Shown: in pieces, positions 53,042-61,061 of the stretch
Position numbering within the stretch: position 1 is the stretch's first letter
Layout: each line of letters begins with the position of its first letter
From: BOG-908 sp965199235
GTDB taxonomy: Bacteria; Pseudomonadota; Alphaproteobacteria; Acetobacterales; Acetobacteraceae
Direction of reading: 5' to 3'
Assembly (NCBI GenBank): GCA_965199235.1
Contig: CBDAQU010000002.1
Span: 3,162,001-3,226,000, forward strand
DNA: 64,000 bases
Position numbers and translations under genes: made by a program
The notes under the pieces: generated by a model
What the model was told of the DNA's origin: nothing
Database searches by the model: none
The model's input: the letters and a program-made list of their open reading frames with translations, nothing else

Positions 53042-54178
53042 ATGGTCAACATCGTCATCGCGGGCTACGCACGCTCCGCCTTCACGCCCGCCCACAAGGG
53101 CGCGCTGGCCCGCGTGCGCGCGGACGACATGGCGGCCGAGGTGATACGCGGCCTGATCGCCAAGACGGGCGTGCTGCCCGAGGACATCGAGGACATCGTG
53201 GTAGGCAGTGCCTTTCCCGAGGGCGAGCAGGGGCTGAACGTGGCACGGCTGATCGGGCTGCTGGCCGACCTGCCGCTCAGCGTTGGCGGCATGACGGTAA
53301 ACCGCTTTTGCGGCAGCTCGATGAGCAGCGTGCACATCGCGGCCGGCCAGATCCAGATGGGCGCCGGCCACGTGTTCATCGCCGCCGGCATAGAGAGCAT
53401 GAGCCGGGTGCCGATGGGCGGCTACAACCCGCTGTTCAACCCGACGCTCGCGGCCAAGCAGCCGGGCGCCTACATGGGCATGGGCGAGACGGCCGAGAAC
53501 GTGGCCCGCAAGTGGCAGATCACCCGCGACCAGCAGGAGGATTTTGCGATCGCCAGCCACCAGAAGGCCTCCGCCGCGCAGGCTTCGGGAAAATTTGCCG
53601 ACGAGATCGTGCCCATCCACGTCAAGGGCGTCGTCGTCGATCAGGACGGCTGCATCCGGCCCGGCACCACCAAGGAGGCGCTGGCCGGCCTGAAACTGGC
53701 CTTCGATCAGGAGGGCACGGTCACCGCCGGCACGTCCTCTCCCCTGACCGACGGGGCGAGCGCGGTGCTGGTGTGTTCGGAGGATTACGCAGCAGCGCAC
53801 AAGCTGCCGTCGCTCGCGCGCATCAGGAGCATCGCCGTTTCGGGCTGCGAGCCGGACATCATGGGCATCGGGCCGGTGCGCGCCTCTCGCAAGGCGCTGG
53901 AGCGGGCAGGCATTTCGGCGCGCGACGTGGACGTGGTCGAGCTGAACGAGGCGTTCTCCAGCCAGGCGATCGCCAGCATGCGCGAGATCGGCTTCCGGCC
54001 CGAGACGGTGAACCTCGATGGCGGCGCGATCGCGATCGGCCACCCGCTTGGGGCGACCGGCGCGCGCATCGTCGGCAAGGCGGCTTCCCTGCTCAAGCGC
54101 GAGGGGGGCCGCTACGCGATCGCCACGCAGTGCATCGGCGGCGGGCAGGGCATTGCTACTGTTCTGGAAGCGGTCTGA
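53042..54178 (+). CDS. Acetyl-CoA C-acyltransferase (thiolase)
   Basis: 378 residues from the ATG at 53042, preceded by GGGAGG. All thiolase signatures are intact: nucleophilic Cys90 in NRFCGSSMSSVHIAA, the NEAFSSQAIAS loop, GHPLGATGAR with the catalytic His, and CIGGGQG with the second catalytic Cys near the C-terminus. It cleaves 3-ketoacyl-CoA in beta-oxidation, or condenses acetyl-CoA, depending on substrate. Followed 3 bp later by the bifunctional FadB-type gene, so it is the FadA partner. Confidence 0.93.
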   Translation: MVNIVIAGYARSAFTPAHKGALARVRADDMAAEVIRGLIAKTGVLPEDIEDIVVGSAFPEGEQGLNVARLIGLLADLPLSVGGMTVNRFCGSSMSSVHIAAGQIQMGAGHVFIAAGIESMSRVPMGGYNPLFNPTLAAKQPGAYMGMGETAENVARKWQITRDQQEDFAIASHQKASAAQASGKFADEIVPIHVKGVVVDQDGCIRPGTTKEALAGLKLAFDQEGTVTAGTSSPLTDGASAVLVCSEDYAAAHKLPSLARIRSIAVSGCEPDIMGIGPVRASRKALERAGISARDVDVVELNEAFSSQAIASMREIGFRPETVNLDGGAIAIGHPLGATGARIVGKAASLLKREGGRYAIATQCIGGGQGIATVLEAV

Positions 54179-54181
54179 GAC

Positions 54182-56533
54182 GTGGCCGAGATGGTCAGCC
54201 CCGCTGCGGAGCAGCAATTCAAACAGGTTGCGGTGATCGGCAGCGGCGTCATGGGCTGCGGCATCGCGGCGCAGATCGCCAATGCCGGCGTTCCGGTGTT
54301 GCTGCTCGACATAGTGCCCAAGGAGGGTGCCAACCGCAACGCCATCGCCGAAGGGGCAGTGGCGAAGGCGTTGAGGACCGATCCGGCGCCGTTCATGTCT
54401 GCCGCAGCCGCCAAACTGATCGAGACGGGCAACATCGACGACGATCTGGCGCGGGTTGCCGAGTGCGACTGGATCGTCGAGGTCGTGGTCGAGCGCTTGG
54501 ACATAAAGCAGGCGCTGTACCGCAAGCTGGAGGCGGTGCGCCGGCCGGGCAGTGCGGTTTCGTCCAACACGTCGACGATACCGCTCGCGACCCTGATCGA
54601 GGGCCTGCCGGACGCGTTCGCCCGCGACTTCATGATCACCCATTTCTTCAACCCGCCGCGCTACATGCGCCTGCTGGAGCTGGTGACGGGGCCTGCCACC
54701 GAGCCCGCTTTGGCCAAGAGGGTCGAGCTGTTCTGCGATGTGGCGATGGGCAAAAGCGTGGTGCATTGCCGCGACAGCCCAGGCTTCATCGCCAACCGGC
54801 TGGGCATATACTGGATGACGGCCGCGTTGACCGAGACGATCGAGCACGGCCTGACCATCGAGGAAGCGGACGCGGTGATGGGACGGCCGTTCGGCGTGCC
54901 CAAGACCGGCGTGTTCGGCCTGATGGACCTGGTGGGCCTCGATCTGATGCCGCATGTCAGCGCCAGCATGGCGGGCGCGCTGGCCAAGGATGACGCGTTC
55001 CACGCGGTCAACCGCGACGTTCCGGTGATCGGCAAGCTGATCGCCGAGGGCTACACCGGACGCAAGGGCCGCGGCGGGTTCTACCGGTTGAACAAGTCGG
55101 GCGGCAAACGCGTCAAGGAGACGGTCGACCTGGCGACGGGCGAGTTCCGCGCCGAGCGGCCGGCAATGCTGCCCGAGCTTGCCGCCGCCGGACGCGACTT
55201 GCGAAAGCTGATGAGCGCGCCGGGCAAGATCGGCGATTACGCCTGGGCGGTGATGGGCCACACGCTCGCCTACGCCGCCAAGCTGGTGCCCGAGGCGACC
55301 GACGAGATCGCCGCAATCGATGAGTCGATGCGGCTCGGCTACAACTGGCGCCACGGCCCGTTCGAGCTGATCGACATGGTAGGCGCGGACTGGCTGACCG
55401 AGCGTCTGCGCGCCGACAATCTTGCTCCCGCACCGATGCTGGAGCGCGCTGCCGGAAGAACGTTCTATCGCGTGGAGAACGGCAAGCGTCAGCAGCTCGG
55501 ACTGGATGGCGAATACCACGACATCGTCCGCCCCGACGGCGTGCTGATGCTGGAAGACATAAAGCGCGTCGAAAAACCCGTGCTGCGCAACGCGTCGGCT
55601 TCCGTGTGGGACATCGGCGACGGCGTGCTGTGCTTCGAGTTCACCAGCAAGAGCAACGCGCTGGACGAGCAGATCATGGCGCTGATGGGCAAGACCATCG
55701 CGCTGGTCAAAAGGGATTTCAAGGCACTCGTCATCTACAACGAGGCGCCGAATTTCTCGGTCGGCGCCAATATCGGGCTGGCGTTGTTCGCAGCCAACAT
55801 CGCCGCTTGGATGCAGGTGGAAAGCATGGTCGCCACCGGCCAGGAGACGATGCAGAAGCTGAAATACGCGCCTTTCCCTGTGGTCGCCGCACCGTCCGGC
55901 ATGGCGCTCGGCGGCGGCTGCGAGTTCTTGCTGCATTCGGACGCGGTGCAGGCGCATGCCGAGACGTATGCGGGCCTGGTCGAATGCGGCGTCGGTCTGC
56001 TGCCCGGCTGGGGTGGGTGCAAGGAGATGCTCGGCCGCTGGGCGACGGCGCCAAAAATGCCAAAAGGTCCAATGCCGGCGCCGATGCGCGTGTTCGAGAT
56101 GATCAGCACCGCCAAAGTCGGCAAATCGGCCGCGGAGGCGGGCGAGATGCTGGTGCTGCGGCCGACCGACCGGGTGACGATGAACCGCTACCGCCTGCTG
56201 GCCGACGCGAAGAAACGGGCGCTGGAACTGGCAGTCGACTACAAGACGCCAGAGCCGCGCGAGATCGTTCTCCCCGGCCCGTCCGGCAAGGTGGCGCTGG
56301 ACCAGGCGGTGGCCGGCTTCCGCAAGACCGGCATGGCTACCAAGCACGATTGCGTCGTGTCGGGCGAGCTGGCGCGCGTGCTGACGGGCGGCGACACCGA
56401 CATCATCGACACGGTCAAGGAGAGCAAGATCCTCGACCTCGAACGCCAATCGTTCATGCGGCTGCTGAAAACCCCTGGAACTTTGGCCCGCATCGAACAC
56501 ATGCTCGAGACGGGAAAGCCGTTGCGTAACTAA
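54182..56533 (+). CDS. 3-hydroxyacyl-CoA dehydrogenase/enoyl-CoA hydratase (FadN-type)
   Basis: 783 residues from a GTG at 54182. The domain order is dehydrogenase first: NAD motif VAVIGSGVMGCGIAAQIANAG, catalytic HFFNPPRYMRLLELV, C-domain repeat (GKSVVHCRDSPGFIANRL and TGRKGRGGFY), then a C-terminal enoyl-CoA hydratase/isomerase part (NFSVGANIGLALF, PSGMALGGGCEFLLHSD). This is the FadN order, unlike FadB/FadJ, which begin with hydratase. It supplies two beta-oxidation steps and pairs with the upstream thiolase. Confidence 0.92.
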   Translation: MAEMVSPAAEQQFKQVAVIGSGVMGCGIAAQIANAGVPVLLLDIVPKEGANRNAIAEGAVAKALRTDPAPFMSAAAAKLIETGNIDDDLARVAECDWIVEVVVERLDIKQALYRKLEAVRRPGSAVSSNTSTIPLATLIEGLPDAFARDFMITHFFNPPRYMRLLELVTGPATEPALAKRVELFCDVAMGKSVVHCRDSPGFIANRLGIYWMTAALTETIEHGLTIEEADAVMGRPFGVPKTGVFGLMDLVGLDLMPHVSASMAGALAKDDAFHAVNRDVPVIGKLIAEGYTGRKGRGGFYRLNKSGGKRVKETVDLATGEFRAERPAMLPELAAAGRDLRKLMSAPGKIGDYAWAVMGHTLAYAAKLVPEATDEIAAIDESMRLGYNWRHGPFELIDMVGADWLTERLRADNLAPAPMLERAAGRTFYRVENGKRQQLGLDGEYHDIVRPDGVLMLEDIKRVEKPVLRNASASVWDIGDGVLCFEFTSKSNALDEQIMALMGKTIALVKRDFKALVIYNEAPNFSVGANIGLALFAANIAAWMQVESMVATGQETMQKLKYAPFPVVAAPSGMALGGGCEFLLHSDAVQAHAETYAGLVECGVGLLPGWGGCKEMLGRWATAPKMPKGPMPAPMRVFEMISTAKVGKSAAEAGEMLVLRPTDRVTMNRYRLLADAKKRALELAVDYKTPEPREIVLPGPSGKVALDQAVAGFRKTGMATKHDCVVSGELARVLTGGDTDIIDTVKESKILDLERQSFMRLLKTPGTLARIEHMLETGKPLRN

Positions 56534-56550
56534 GGAGAGGGCTACGGCAG

Positions 56551-56865
56551 GTGGCGAAGCTGGTCGTTCAGGTCCTAAATCTGATAACGGTTGTCGGCGG
56601 ACTCATTTTGGCTTCGCTTTTTGTTGTCGGTCTTGGATTCGCGATTAATGACGGCCAAATTGCAGATCGATTGCCACAAAAACCGATACCGACTTGGGCG
56701 TTACTCGAATGCGCAGCGATTCCGTTGGGGTTGATCGCTCTATTCGTTGTCCCCTCTGCCTTGCTGGCACGACGTGGCAGGCTCGTTTGGGCCGTATCTA
56801 CGGCCATGCTGCCTGTTCTTCCATTGATTTTTGGCCTGTCGTTTTTGGTTTGGCATATGCGGTAA
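56551..56865 (+). CDS. Small three-span membrane protein, atypical base composition
   Basis: 104 residues from a GTG at 56551, with AGGAGAGG upstream. Three hydrophobic helices (VLNLITVVGGLILASLFVVG, ALLECAAIPLGLIALFVVPS and AMLPVLPLIFGLSFLVW). Codons such as CTA, ATA, TTG, ATT and AAA are frequent and the stretch is visibly lower in GC than its neighbours, unlike every other gene here. It lies between the FadN-type and acyl-CoA dehydrogenase genes. No family recognised; it may be a recent acquisition or a fast-evolving orphan. Confidence 0.55.
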   Translation: MAKLVVQVLNLITVVGGLILASLFVVGLGFAINDGQIADRLPQKPIPTWALLECAAIPLGLIALFVVPSALLARRGRLVWAVSTAMLPVLPLIFGLSFLVWHMR

Positions 56866-56926
56866 CCTGATGCCCCTGTCTAGATTTCGGTCGTTTTAAC
56901 TCTTTCGAACCTTCTGGGAGACTATT

Positions 56927-58705
56927 ATGCAAGTCTACAAAGCCCCCCTCCGCGACATGCAGTTCGTCATGCACGAACTGCACAACTCGGTCGCCCATGT
57001 GGCACAGATCGGTCAGGAGGACGTGACGGCCGAGCTGATGGACAGCGTGCTCGAGGAAGCCGGTAAATTCGCGACCGACATCCTGCTCCCGCTAAACGCC
57101 AGCGGCGACGAGGAAGGCTGCCGTCTGGAAAATGGCGTGGTGCGCACGCCCAAGGGCTTTGTCGAGGCCTACAAGAAATTCTGCGAGGCCGGCTGGGGAG
57201 CCATCTCCTCGCCCACCGAATATGGTGGCCAGGGCCTGCCGGAAATCCTCGGCAAGATGGTCGAGGAAATGCAGTGTTCCGCCAACCTCTCCTTCGGCCT
57301 GTATCCAGGCCTCACGCATGGCGCGACGCTGGCCCTGGAAGGCCACGGCTCCGAGGAACTGAAGCAGCGTTACCTGCCGAAGATGATCGACGGCACCTGG
57401 TCGGGCACCATGTGCCTTACCGAAGCGCATTGCGGCACCGATCTCGGCATGATGCGCACCAAAGCAACGGCGCAGGAAAACGGCAGCTACCGCATCAACG
57501 GCGCCAAGATTTTCATTTCCGCCGGCGAGCACGATCTGACGGAAAACATCGTCCATCTTGTGCTCGCACGCATGGATGGCGCCCCCAAAGGCATCAAAGG
57601 CGTCAGCATGTTTCTGGTGCCGAAATTCGTGCCCAGCGAGGACGGACGGCCGGGCGCGCGCAATGGCGTCACCTGCACCGCCATCGAGCACAAGATGGGC
57701 TTAAAGGCGTCGGCCACCACCCAGCTCTATTTCGACGATGCGGTGGGCTGGCTGGTGGGCGAACCCAACAAGGGCATGCGCGCCATGTTCACCATGATGA
57801 ATGCCGAACGCCTGTCCGTCGGCATCCAGGGCCTGGGTGTCGCCGAGACCGCTTACCAGAGCGCCGCCTTCTACGCGAAGGATCGCATCCAGGGACGCGC
57901 GCTGTCTGGCGCCAAGTTTCCGGAACGTGCCGCCGACCCGATCATCGTGCACCCCGACGTGCGCCGCTCGCTGATGACGGTGCGCGCCTACGTCGAAGGC
58001 TGCCGCGCGCTCTCCGGCTGGGTCGCCACCGCGCTCGACCTCGAAAGCAAGGCCACCGACCCCGAGCGCCGTCAGGAGGCGGAGGATTTCGTCGCGATCA
58101 TGACGCCGGTGGTCAAGGCGCTGTTTACCGATCTCGGCTTCGAACTTTCCAGCATGGCGCTGCAGGTGTATGGCGGGCACGGCTACATACGCGACCACGG
58201 CATGGAGCAGCTGGTCCGCGACGCGCGCATCTGCATGATCTACGAGGGCGCCAACGGCATCCAGGCGCTGGACCTGGTCGGCCGAAAGATGCCCGCGCAT
58301 GCGGGCCGCTTCCTGCGCCAGTTCTTCCACCCGGTGCAGGCGTTCATCGAGGAGAACAGCGAGGACGCAAAAGTGCTGCCGCTGGCAAAATCTTTCGCGG
58401 CCCTGCAGCAGGCCACCGCGCACCTGGCGCAGGTCTCGCTCAAGGACCCCGAAGAGGCCGGTGCGGCGGCGACCGATTACTTGCGGCTGATGGGGCTGGT
58501 CGCACTCGGCTTCATGTGGGCGAAATCGGCCAAGGTGGCCGAAGCCAAGCTGCCGGAGGCAAACGGCGACGCCGGCTTCTACCGCGCCAAGCTGACCACC
58601 GCGCAGTTCTTCGCCGACCGCCTGTTGCCGCAGACCGGCGCGCTGTGGAGCGCGATCAGATCGGGCAAGGCGAGCATGATGGAACTGGAGGAAGCTGCTT
58701 TCTAG
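56927..58705 (+). CDS. Acyl-CoA dehydrogenase (long form)
   Basis: 592 residues. It matches the long acyl-CoA dehydrogenase group (DmdC/FadE5-like): N-terminal extension MQVYKAPLRDMQFVMHEL, LTEAHCGTDLGMMRTKA for FAD binding, KIFISAGEHDLTENIVHLVL, YGGHGYIRDHGMEQLVRDARI with the catalytic-base region, and a helical C-terminal extension beyond residue ~470. It introduces the first double bond in beta-oxidation, completing the set with the upstream enzymes. Its TAG stop (58703-58705) is the CTAG of a family B fragment. Confidence 0.93.
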   Translation: MQVYKAPLRDMQFVMHELHNSVAHVAQIGQEDVTAELMDSVLEEAGKFATDILLPLNASGDEEGCRLENGVVRTPKGFVEAYKKFCEAGWGAISSPTEYGGQGLPEILGKMVEEMQCSANLSFGLYPGLTHGATLALEGHGSEELKQRYLPKMIDGTWSGTMCLTEAHCGTDLGMMRTKATAQENGSYRINGAKIFISAGEHDLTENIVHLVLARMDGAPKGIKGVSMFLVPKFVPSEDGRPGARNGVTCTAIEHKMGLKASATTQLYFDDAVGWLVGEPNKGMRAMFTMMNAERLSVGIQGLGVAETAYQSAAFYAKDRIQGRALSGAKFPERAADPIIVHPDVRRSLMTVRAYVEGCRALSGWVATALDLESKATDPERRQEAEDFVAIMTPVVKALFTDLGFELSSMALQVYGGHGYIRDHGMEQLVRDARICMIYEGANGIQALDLVGRKMPAHAGRFLRQFFHPVQAFIEENSEDAKVLPLAKSFAALQQATAHLAQVSLKDPEEAGAAATDYLRLMGLVALGFMWAKSAKVAEAKLPEANGDAGFYRAKLTTAQFFADRLLPQTGALWSAIRSGKASMMELEEAAF

Positions 58706-58757
58706 AGCGTGCTCGCTCCAGGTTGGTCTTCAAACAGGATAACACGCTGGCCAGCGT
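58702..58757 (-). repeat. Family B fragment supplying the acyl-CoA dehydrogenase stop
   Basis: CTAGAGCGTGCTCGCTCCAG followed by GTTGGTCTTCAAAC and GATAACACGCTGGCC aligns with the CTAGAGCATGATCGCTTCGG end of family B. Only about half the element remains. The CTAG is the stop codon context of the upstream gene. Confidence 0.55.
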
Positions 58758-58768
58758 GGATTGTTAAG

Positions 58769-58820
58769 TTTGGGGGACGCTGTCCCCCAAACCTCCTGCT
58801 GGGGTCAGGAACCCCAGACC
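58769..58820. terminator. Family D double hairpin, best-preserved copy
   Basis: TTTGGGGGAC/GTCCCCCAAA is a perfect 10-bp stem with a 3-base loop (58769-58791), followed by CTGGGGT/ACCCCAG (58799-58816). It lies between the convergent acyl-CoA dehydrogenase and EEP-family genes. Confidence 0.6.
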
Positions 58821-58853
58821 TCCATTCCTTTTCAAAACGCCGTTGCGGTCGCT

Positions 58854-59486
58854 TCACGCTGCCAGCCGGTCCACCGCGCTCAACGCCTCCAGGCGCACCA
58901 TGATCGGCCTGTGGTCTGAGCCCGCGCGGTCCATCGCGTAGGATTGCGAGCACGCCATACCGCGCACGTAGCAACGGTCCAGGCGCAACGGAACGACGTC
59001 GGCGCACACATGGGTCGGTTCGCGCGGCCCAACGTCGCGGAAACCTGGCAGCAGGGCCGGTCCCACCAGGTTATAGTCGCCCAGCACGGCGGCGCGATAC
59101 GGCAGGTGGCCGGCAATGTGGCGCAACTGGCGGCGGTTGAGCATCTGCCCGTGCGAGAGGTGCACGTTGGCCACCGAAAACCCCGGCAGGTCGATGATCT
59201 GAGAAACCCGGTCCACCAGCGCTCCGGCGGGAAGATGAACCACCCGGGGATGCGCATGCGGCGTCGGGCTCCAGACGGCCAAGCCATGGATGCGGCCGGG
59301 CAGGGGAACGCGGGCGAAAAAACCGCCTAGATGCTCGGGCAGGGCGGCCATGGCGATCGTCGCTTCCTGCATCAGCAGCAGGTCCGGCCGTTCACGCCGC
59401 GCAAGCGCCACCACGTCGGCGATCGTGGCGCCGGTCAGGCGCAGCAGGTTCCAGCTGATGATTTTCGTCACTGAGGGCCGGCTCAC
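58854..59486 (-). CDS. Endonuclease/exonuclease/phosphatase family protein
   Basis: 210 residues of the EEP fold: WNLLRLTGATIADVVALARR with Asn, LLLMQEATIAMAAL with the metal-binding Glu, ANVHLSHGQMLNRRQLRHI, the AVLGDYNLVGP catalytic Asp-Asn pair, and GSDHRPIMVRL with the terminal His. Members include DNases, sphingomyelinase-like and inositol-phosphate enzymes; the substrate is not predictable. No signal peptide, so it is cytoplasmic. It is convergent with the beta-oxidation genes and divergent from the ferritin-like gene. Confidence 0.85.
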   Translation of the reverse strand: MSRPSVTKIISWNLLRLTGATIADVVALARRERPDLLLMQEATIAMAALPEHLGGFFARVPLPGRIHGLAVWSPTPHAHPRVVHLPAGALVDRVSQIIDLPGFSVANVHLSHGQMLNRRQLRHIAGHLPYRAAVLGDYNLVGPALLPGFRDVGPREPTHVCADVVPLRLDRCYVRGMACSQSYAMDRAGSDHRPIMVRLEALSAVDRLAA

Positions 59487-59703
59487 TTTTATGGTGCACT
59501 GCGTCTAGCACTAGCTTGGCCGCAAACAGCTTAAAAAAACCGTAGTGCGGCCCGGCCAGCATCAGGCGTCACAGGTTGGCGCTTCAAAGGGCGGTCTCGG
59601 AGTTGTCATCGCCGGCGAGGCTGCGCTTGACCCGTGCGCGCCCAGATGCGCGCAGCCGGCAGCCACGTCTGCCGGCGACCAAGAACCGCTAGGATATGAC
59701 ACG

Positions 59704-60186
59704 ATGGCAACCGATACCCTCAAGATGCTGGTGGCACAGGGCCTGCAAGCCATGAAGGCCGGCGGACAGGTGGCGATGAAGGCTACCGCAGAGATAGAAA
59801 ACGATGCCAAGCACCCCGAACTGGTCTCCGCCCTGCAGGTCGGCAACCAGACTTCGGAGCAATGGGCAAGCCGCGTGCAGAGCGCGCTGGCGGAGGCGGG
59901 CGGCGCGCCGGACGAAGGCAACCAGATCCTGGAGGCGCATTACCAGGTGAGCCAGAAGATCCGTCAGTCGGCGCCTGACGACACGTCGCGCGACCTCGGC
60001 ATCATCGCGTCCGGCCAGTTGGCACTGCATTACTGGATCGCGGCGTTCGGCACGATGCACGCCTACGCCTCATCGCTCGGCATGCAGCAGGTCGAGCAGA
60101 CCATGAAGGCCTCGCTGGAGGAGGCCAAGCAGGCCGACCAGCACATGACGCAGATCGCGCAGAAGATTCTGCAGGCATCTGCCTAG
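59704..60186 (+). CDS. Ferritin-like (DUF892/YciF-type) protein
   Basis: 160 residues from the ATG at 59704, all helical: MATDTLKMLVAQGLQAMKAG, EIENDAKHPELVSALQVGN, a central ILEAHYQVSQKIRQ helix, and EEAKQADQHMTQIAQKI. Glu, Asp and His residues recur at ferritin-like spacings, as in the DUF892 family of stress-related diiron helical bundles. The function is unknown; relatives are induced by desiccation or osmotic stress. It stands alone, 217 bp from the divergent EEP gene. Confidence 0.75.
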   Translation: MATDTLKMLVAQGLQAMKAGGQVAMKATAEIENDAKHPELVSALQVGNQTSEQWASRVQSALAEAGGAPDEGNQILEAHYQVSQKIRQSAPDDTSRDLGIIASGQLALHYWIAAFGTMHAYASSLGMQQVEQTMKASLEEAKQADQHMTQIAQKILQASA

Positions 60187-60216
60187 ACGGACCGCCTGCG
60201 GCGTCTGGCTGCTTGG

Positions 60217-60984
60217 CTAGAAGTAGAGCCAGACCAGCCAGGCGCTCACCGCGATGAACGGCCCGAACGGCACGCGCTCTCCGGGGTTTGGCCGGCCACG
60301 GCGCACCGCCCAGGCCAAGCCGGCCAGTGCCGCGCCGAGCAGCACGTCGGGAAGGAGCGCGCCACCCACCCATGCGCCTGCGGCGGCCAGCAGCTTGGCG
60401 TCGCCCTGGCCCAGACCCTCACGGCCGCGAAACCGCCGGTAGGTCCAGGCCAGCAGGCGGAGGCCGGCATAGGCCGCCGCCGCCCCGACAGCCCGGCCGG
60501 TCAGCACGTCCGGCTCCAGCAACGCCGCTTCGGCCAGGCCGGCCAGGATCAGCGGCAGCGTCAGCACGTCCGGCAGGCGAAGGCAGACGGCGTCGATCCA
60601 GGCCAGCGCCAGCAGCGTCCAGCCCAGCAGGCAGCCTGCCCAGAGCACGGCGCCGCTCTGGCCCGCCGCGGCCGCCCACAGCGCGATCGTTAAGGCCGAC
60701 AGCTCGACCCAAAGATGAAACCTTTCGATCGGGCGGGCGCAAAACCGGCAGCGGCCGCGCAGCACCACAAAACTCGCGATCGGCACGAGGTCCCGCGCGC
60801 CCAGCGCATGGTCGCAGGCCGGGCAGACCGAGCGGCCGAGCACGACGCTCCGCCCCGCCGGCAGTCGGGCAATCAGCACGCCAAGGAAACTGCCGACGAA
60901 CGGAGCCACCAGCACCGGCCACAGCCAGCCGCCCACACCTTGCCACAAGGCTTCCCGTCCGTTGATTAACTCGACCGCGTCCAC
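60217..60984 (-). CDS. Type IV prepilin peptidase / GspO-PilD homologue (A24)
   Basis: 255 residues from a GTG at 60984; a longer frame reaches 61071 but would overlap gspE, so I prefer the GTG. Spans alternate through the protein. The A24 motifs are present: the zinc tetracysteine CPACDHALGARDLVP ... CRFC, the catalytic Asp pair in WIDAVCLRLPD and in GQGDAKLLAA (usual form G-x-GDxK). It cleaves and N-methylates prepilin and pseudopilin leaders, needed by the gspE/gspF system encoded next to it. It is divergent from gspE by 77 bp. Confidence 0.88.
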   Translation of the reverse strand: MDAVELINGREALWQGVGGWLWPVLVAPFVGSFLGVLIARLPAGRSVVLGRSVCPACDHALGARDLVPIASFVVLRGRCRFCARPIERFHLWVELSALTIALWAAAAGQSGAVLWAGCLLGWTLLALAWIDAVCLRLPDVLTLPLILAGLAEAALLEPDVLTGRAVGAAAAYAGLRLLAWTYRRFRGREGLGQGDAKLLAAAGAWVGGALLPDVLLGAALAGLAWAVRRGRPNPGERVPFGPFIAVSAWLVWLYF

Positions 60985-61061
60985 GCTTGCCCTAGAATGC
61001 GAGTGCCGGGTCGCGACATAGACCGCACACGGGTATCGGGCGAGAGAGGCGAGGGACGAAC

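Noticed and set aside
52793..56500. A 1235-codon minus-strand frame opposite the thiolase and FadN-type genes
   Set aside because: Composition is His/Arg/Ala-rich as expected from antisense of high-GC genes; the plus-strand genes carry full motif sets.
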